Shown here one piece after another: positions 4,735 through 6,395 of a stretch of DNA of 6,395 nt. The translations under genes and the position numbers were made by a program. The stretch is from JALNYB01 sp023230065 (GTDB lineage: Archaea > Thermoplasmatota > Thermoplasmata > Methanomassiliicoccales > Methanomethylophilaceae). Each line of letters begins with the position of its first letter. The first letter of the stretch is position 1. Location of the stretch: contig JAVESW010000075.1 in assembly GCA_034006405.1 (NCBI GenBank), forward strand, positions 1 through 6,395, given 5' to 3'. The notes below the pieces were generated by a model. The model worked only from the letters and a program-made list of their open reading frames with translations, made no database searches and was not told where the DNA came from.

Positions 4735-5718
4735 TCACTGCCCTACCTCTTCCATCATCCTCAGGACGTAATCGTTGGCATCCGCCCTCTCCGAGTATCT
4801 GCTGTAGATCTGCATGAAGTACAGTCTGATGGATTCGTTCACGATGTCTGCTCTCACAAGGTCCCTGTCGTCGTTAATCACCAGCTCAGCTTCGGGGTGC
4901 CCCTTGGATCCGTCGGCGTAGAATCCGGTATCGGAATGTCCGTTGGGGAGGATGGTCACCAAGGGAGAATCGGGGAAGGCGAGCTCTATCTTCGAATTGC
5001 TGTCGAATTCGGGGTCGGTGAGCATCCATCCGTATCTGGCGAGGATGGAGGAGACCTTCATGGCCCTCCTGCGGAATACATCGACCAACTGTTCCCTGGT
5101 CTGGAACTTGGCTGGGTCGATGAAGATCCTCGCAGGCCTCAGAGAGAATGACAGGTTCCCGGTGTTGATTCCTCTGCGGAAGTTGAAGGTGATCCTCTGT
5201 CCGTCGATGTCGATCTCTCCGGAACGGTTGACCGCTCCCGGTGTTCTGTGCTCGGGTTTCCATCTCCCCACGTTGAGGTTGCCTATCCGTACATCATCGA
5301 AGGATCCTTCTTTCGATACGGTAAGGCTCATGCTTCCGTTGAGGTGCAATGCCCCGTATCCGTCGGGACACTCTTTCGCCACCACCACGCCGTCCAAGGG
5401 GAAAGGCGCGGGGTAGATAGGGCTGTCTCCGGTAGCAACGACGCTACTTTTGGCACTGTTTTTTGCACAGCCCCCTCTCTTTTCCTTATAACACATAGCC
5501 CCCGGCTCATACGTTGCCGGAGAGACTTCACCCGGCAGTTTCCGGAGGTACTGCATCTTCACCAGTTTGGAGACGATGCTGTACAGCGATCTCCTGGAAA
5601 TCGAGAACTTTCTGTTCTCTTCCAGCCAGATGCCCGCCATAGGGATGTTTGACACACCGTTCTTGGCAGTGAATGCTTCGAGGACCCTGCGATCCTTCTC
5701 CGTCAGTCTCAGCGACAT
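4735..5718 (-). CDS. Winged-helix protein of unknown function
   Basis: A 327-residue protein that I do not recognise. Residues 1-62 look like a winged helix-turn-helix: LTEKDRRVLEAF (helix 1), a middle helix around IPMAGIWLEEN, SRRSLYSIVSKLVKMQYL (recognition helix, 41-58), then the wing RKLPGEVSPATYEPG. Residues 75-100 are a low-complexity, Lys/Gly/Ser-rich linker with two Cys. Residues 105-327 form a mixed alpha/beta domain with beta-rich stretches (DGVVVAKE, GSMSLTV, GEIDIDGQRITFNF) and a helical end (NESIRLYFMQIYSRYSERADANDYVLRMMEEV). It is likely a DNA-binding regulator or a protein of a mobile or plasmid-like module. ATG 5718 is supported by a perfect GGAGGT seven bases upstream. It overlaps the preceding gene by 10 nt, so the two are probably co-transcribed. 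A sampled line here has higher G+C than lines from the middle of the five-gene operon. Confidence 0.83.
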   Translation of the reverse strand: MSLRLTEKDRRVLEAFTAKNGVSNIPMAGIWLEENRKFSISRRSLYSIVSKLVKMQYLRKLPGEVSPATYEPGAMCYKEKRGGCAKNSAKSSVVATGDSPIYPAPFPLDGVVVAKECPDGYGALHLNGSMSLTVSKEGSFDDVRIGNLNVGRWKPEHRTPGAVNRSGEIDIDGQRITFNFRRGINTGNLSFSLRPARIFIDPAKFQTREQLVDVFRRRAMKVSSILARYGWMLTDPEFDSNSKIELAFPDSPLVTILPNGHSDTGFYADGSKGHPEAELVINDDRDLVRADIVNESIRLYFMQIYSRYSERADANDYVLRMMEEVGQ

Positions 5719-6179
5719 CGGCAGGACCTCCGAAGAGGGACGGAGATGGCAAAGTGCAGTGTTTGGCAGCCCCCGTTACCGGGGGTTACCGAATCTTGCA
5801 CATCCTCACGCGCGTGGCTTTGAATTAAGGGTGCGGTAGCCCTCTCGATGCTGTGCAATCTCTGTGCATCCGCACCCGTAAGGACGATGCCGTAGAGATT
5901 GTCCCCGAGTTCCACGGACCAGGTGTATCCGCGCATCCTCACGAGGTTCACGGCACCGAGGTTCAGGAACAGGCGGCAGATAAGTTCCTTTGCATTGTCG
6001 GAGTAGAACGACTCGATGTTCGGATCGTAACTCTCGAACCAGAAATCGCCCTTGCCCGAAGGAGGAACCTGAACGGGATTCTCGTAGCCTCCCGTCATGG
6101 CTATGCGTTCGATAATCTGTTCTTCGGGACCGTCCGGTAGACGGCCGCATCCCTTCCGTTGTGTTGTTTCTTGTCCCAA
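5709..6179 (-). CDS. Hypothetical protein upstream of the winged-helix gene; start uncertain
   Basis: An unrecognised protein of up to 156 residues. The convincing coding stretch runs from about 6140 to 5820: EEQIIERIAMTGGYENP, GKGDFWFESYDPNIESFYSDNAKELICRLFLNLGAVNLV, then YTWSVELGDNLYGIVLTGADAQRLHSI, with codons mostly starting in a purine. The alternating hydrophobic pattern suggests a small alpha/beta domain. The frame extends to TTG 6179, which has only a weak AGGTTGG-like site. ATG 6098 has no ribosome-binding site, but it lies two bases after the stop of another minus-strand frame. Coding character continues upstream of 6098, so the true start is probably further up or the N-terminus is damaged. 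The last 25 or so residues (after about 5790) are less protein-like and span a G/C hairpin. The stop lies inside the next gene's start region (10-nt overlap). Function unknown. Confidence 0.6.
   Translation of the reverse strand: MGQETTQRKGCGRLPDGPEEQIIERIAMTGGYENPVQVPPSGKGDFWFESYDPNIESFYSDNAKELICRLFLNLGAVNLVRMRGYTWSVELGDNLYGIVLTGADAQRLHSIERATAPLIQSHAREDVQDSVTPGNGGCQTLHFAISVPLRRSCRCR
5726..5731 (-). promoter_or_regulatory. Shine-Dalgarno site of the winged-helix gene
   Basis: GGAGGT on the coding strand, seven bases before ATG 5718. It is the strongest ribosome-binding site in the window and fixes this start. Confidence 0.7.
5770..5785. repeat. Short G/C hairpin near the 3' end of the 5709-6179 gene
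   Basis: CCCCCG (5770-5775) and CGGGGG (5780-5785) form a perfect 6-bp stem with loop TTAC. The heptamer GTTACCG also occurs twice in tandem here (5775-5781 and 5785-5791). It lies about 40 bases before the strong Shine-Dalgarno site of the winged-helix gene and could affect translation or transcript processing, or be a small insertion that altered the upstream protein's C-terminus. Confidence 0.45.
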
Positions 6180-6388
6180 GTTGTTACCAACCTGAGCCTA
6201 GCCAGATCATCCGGTTCTACCGATTTGGTGCATTTTCGGCAAAAAGATGCGGTTTTCGGATTACCCGATATATACATCGATGCTCCCTGCGACAGGAACC
6301 GCATCCATGTGACGATGAACGGAGTGTCCGGGATCAATTCCAATCTAAGGTGCAGGACCAACCTCATGGTGGACCGCAAGGAGATCAT
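6101..6388 (-). CDS. Doubtful minus-strand frame at right edge
   Basis: This frame is open to the window edge and ends at TAG 6101-6103, two bases before ATG 6098 of the next gene. That spacing would suit an operon. Its middle part, SFCRKCTKSVEPDDLARLRLVTTWDKK (about 6240-6160), looks like protein and has a single CxxC. The part right of about 6276 looks worse than the opposite-strand frame: only about half of its codons begin with a purine. It may be a real gene in its left part only, a remnant whose coding continues in the 5709-6179 frame after a frameshift near 6140-6180, or a shadow. I do not recognise it. Confidence 0.25.
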   Translation of the reverse strand: MISLRSTMRLVLHLRLELIPDTPFIVTWMRFLSQGASMYISGNPKTASFCRKCTKSVEPDDLARLRLVTTWDKKQHNGRDAAVYRTVPKNRLSNA

Positions 6389-6395
6389 GAACCTG
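6309..6395 (+). CDS. Possible start of a plus-strand gene running off the right edge
   Basis: The plus frame that includes GTG 6309 and ATG 6315 is open to the edge and reads MNGVSGINSNLRCRTNLMVD, then RKEIMNL. About 70% of its codons between 6276 and 6395 begin with a purine, as in real genes, against about half in the antisense frame. A TATA-like GATATATA at 6267-6274 lies 35-40 bases upstream of these starts. Coding-like codons extend left of GTG 6309 (YIDAPCDRNRIHV), so the start is not settled. No ribosome-binding site is obvious. The family is not recognised. Confidence 0.35.
   Translation, partial: MTMNGVSGINSNLRCRTNLMVDRKEIMNL

Noticed and set aside
4588..5416. Long plus-strand open frames opposite the winged-helix gene
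   Set aside because: They are antisense to a gene with a perfect GGAGGT site and coherent domains. Only the first 30 or so codons from 4588 lie outside it, and these are noted as a possible relic.
5806..6150. Second minus-strand frame (Arg-rich, 114 codons) overlapping 5709-6179
   Set aside because: Very Arg- and Ser-rich with little hydrophobic patterning, typical of an out-of-frame reading of the gene in the adjacent frame.
1..6395. CRISPR array, retron, tRNA gene, insertion sequence or phage att site
   Set aside because: No regularly spaced repeats, reverse transcriptase, tRNA-like cloverleaf, transposase motif or paired direct repeats flanking the operon were seen.

Overview
The window looks archaeal. 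Genes carry GGAGG-type Shine-Dalgarno sites, the main promoter region has TATA-box-like A/T blocks (TTTTATAAG) instead of bacterial -35/-10 elements, and genes are packed with 4-nt ATGA overlaps. A methanogen of the Methanomassiliicoccales/Thermoplasmatota type is a reasonable guess from the protein style, but the sequence has no marker that proves the lineage.

Layout. Left edge (1-202, +): the C-terminal end of an unrecognised helical protein, converging on the main operon. A perfect 8-bp G/C hairpin (208-228) fills the 27-nt gap between the two facing stop codons. Centre (4450 down to 230, -): a five-gene operon in which every gene overlaps the next. In transcription order it is (1) an XRE helix-turn-helix / PIN nuclease / ankyrin-repeat fusion, (2) a short radical SAM enzyme with a twitch/SPASM-like cysteine-rich tail, (3) a P-loop kinase fused to a HAD phosphatase, (4) a uracil-phosphoribosyltransferase-like PRTase, and (5) a PemK/MazF-like toxin-fold protein. 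Upstream (4451-4573) is an A/T-rich promoter region with a perfect 19-bp palindrome and a degenerate second copy exactly 30 bp away, a likely operator pair for the HTH protein. Right part (about 6179 down to 4735, -): two overlapping genes of unknown function, the second with an N-terminal winged helix. The far right edge is ambiguous, with open frames on both strands.

How the genes may work together (inference). The three middle enzymes could make or salvage a modified nucleotide: radical SAM chemistry on a base or nucleoside, PRTase joining a base to PRPP, and kinase plus phosphatase adjusting the phosphate state. They are flanked by two proteins with RNase folds (PIN at the start, MazF-like at the end), and the first also carries a DNA-binding domain and an ankyrin sensor or scaffold. 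Strict overlap, self-encoded regulation and nuclease modules fit a regulated conflict, defence or toxin-antitoxin-like island. I do not recognise this five-gene combination as a named system.
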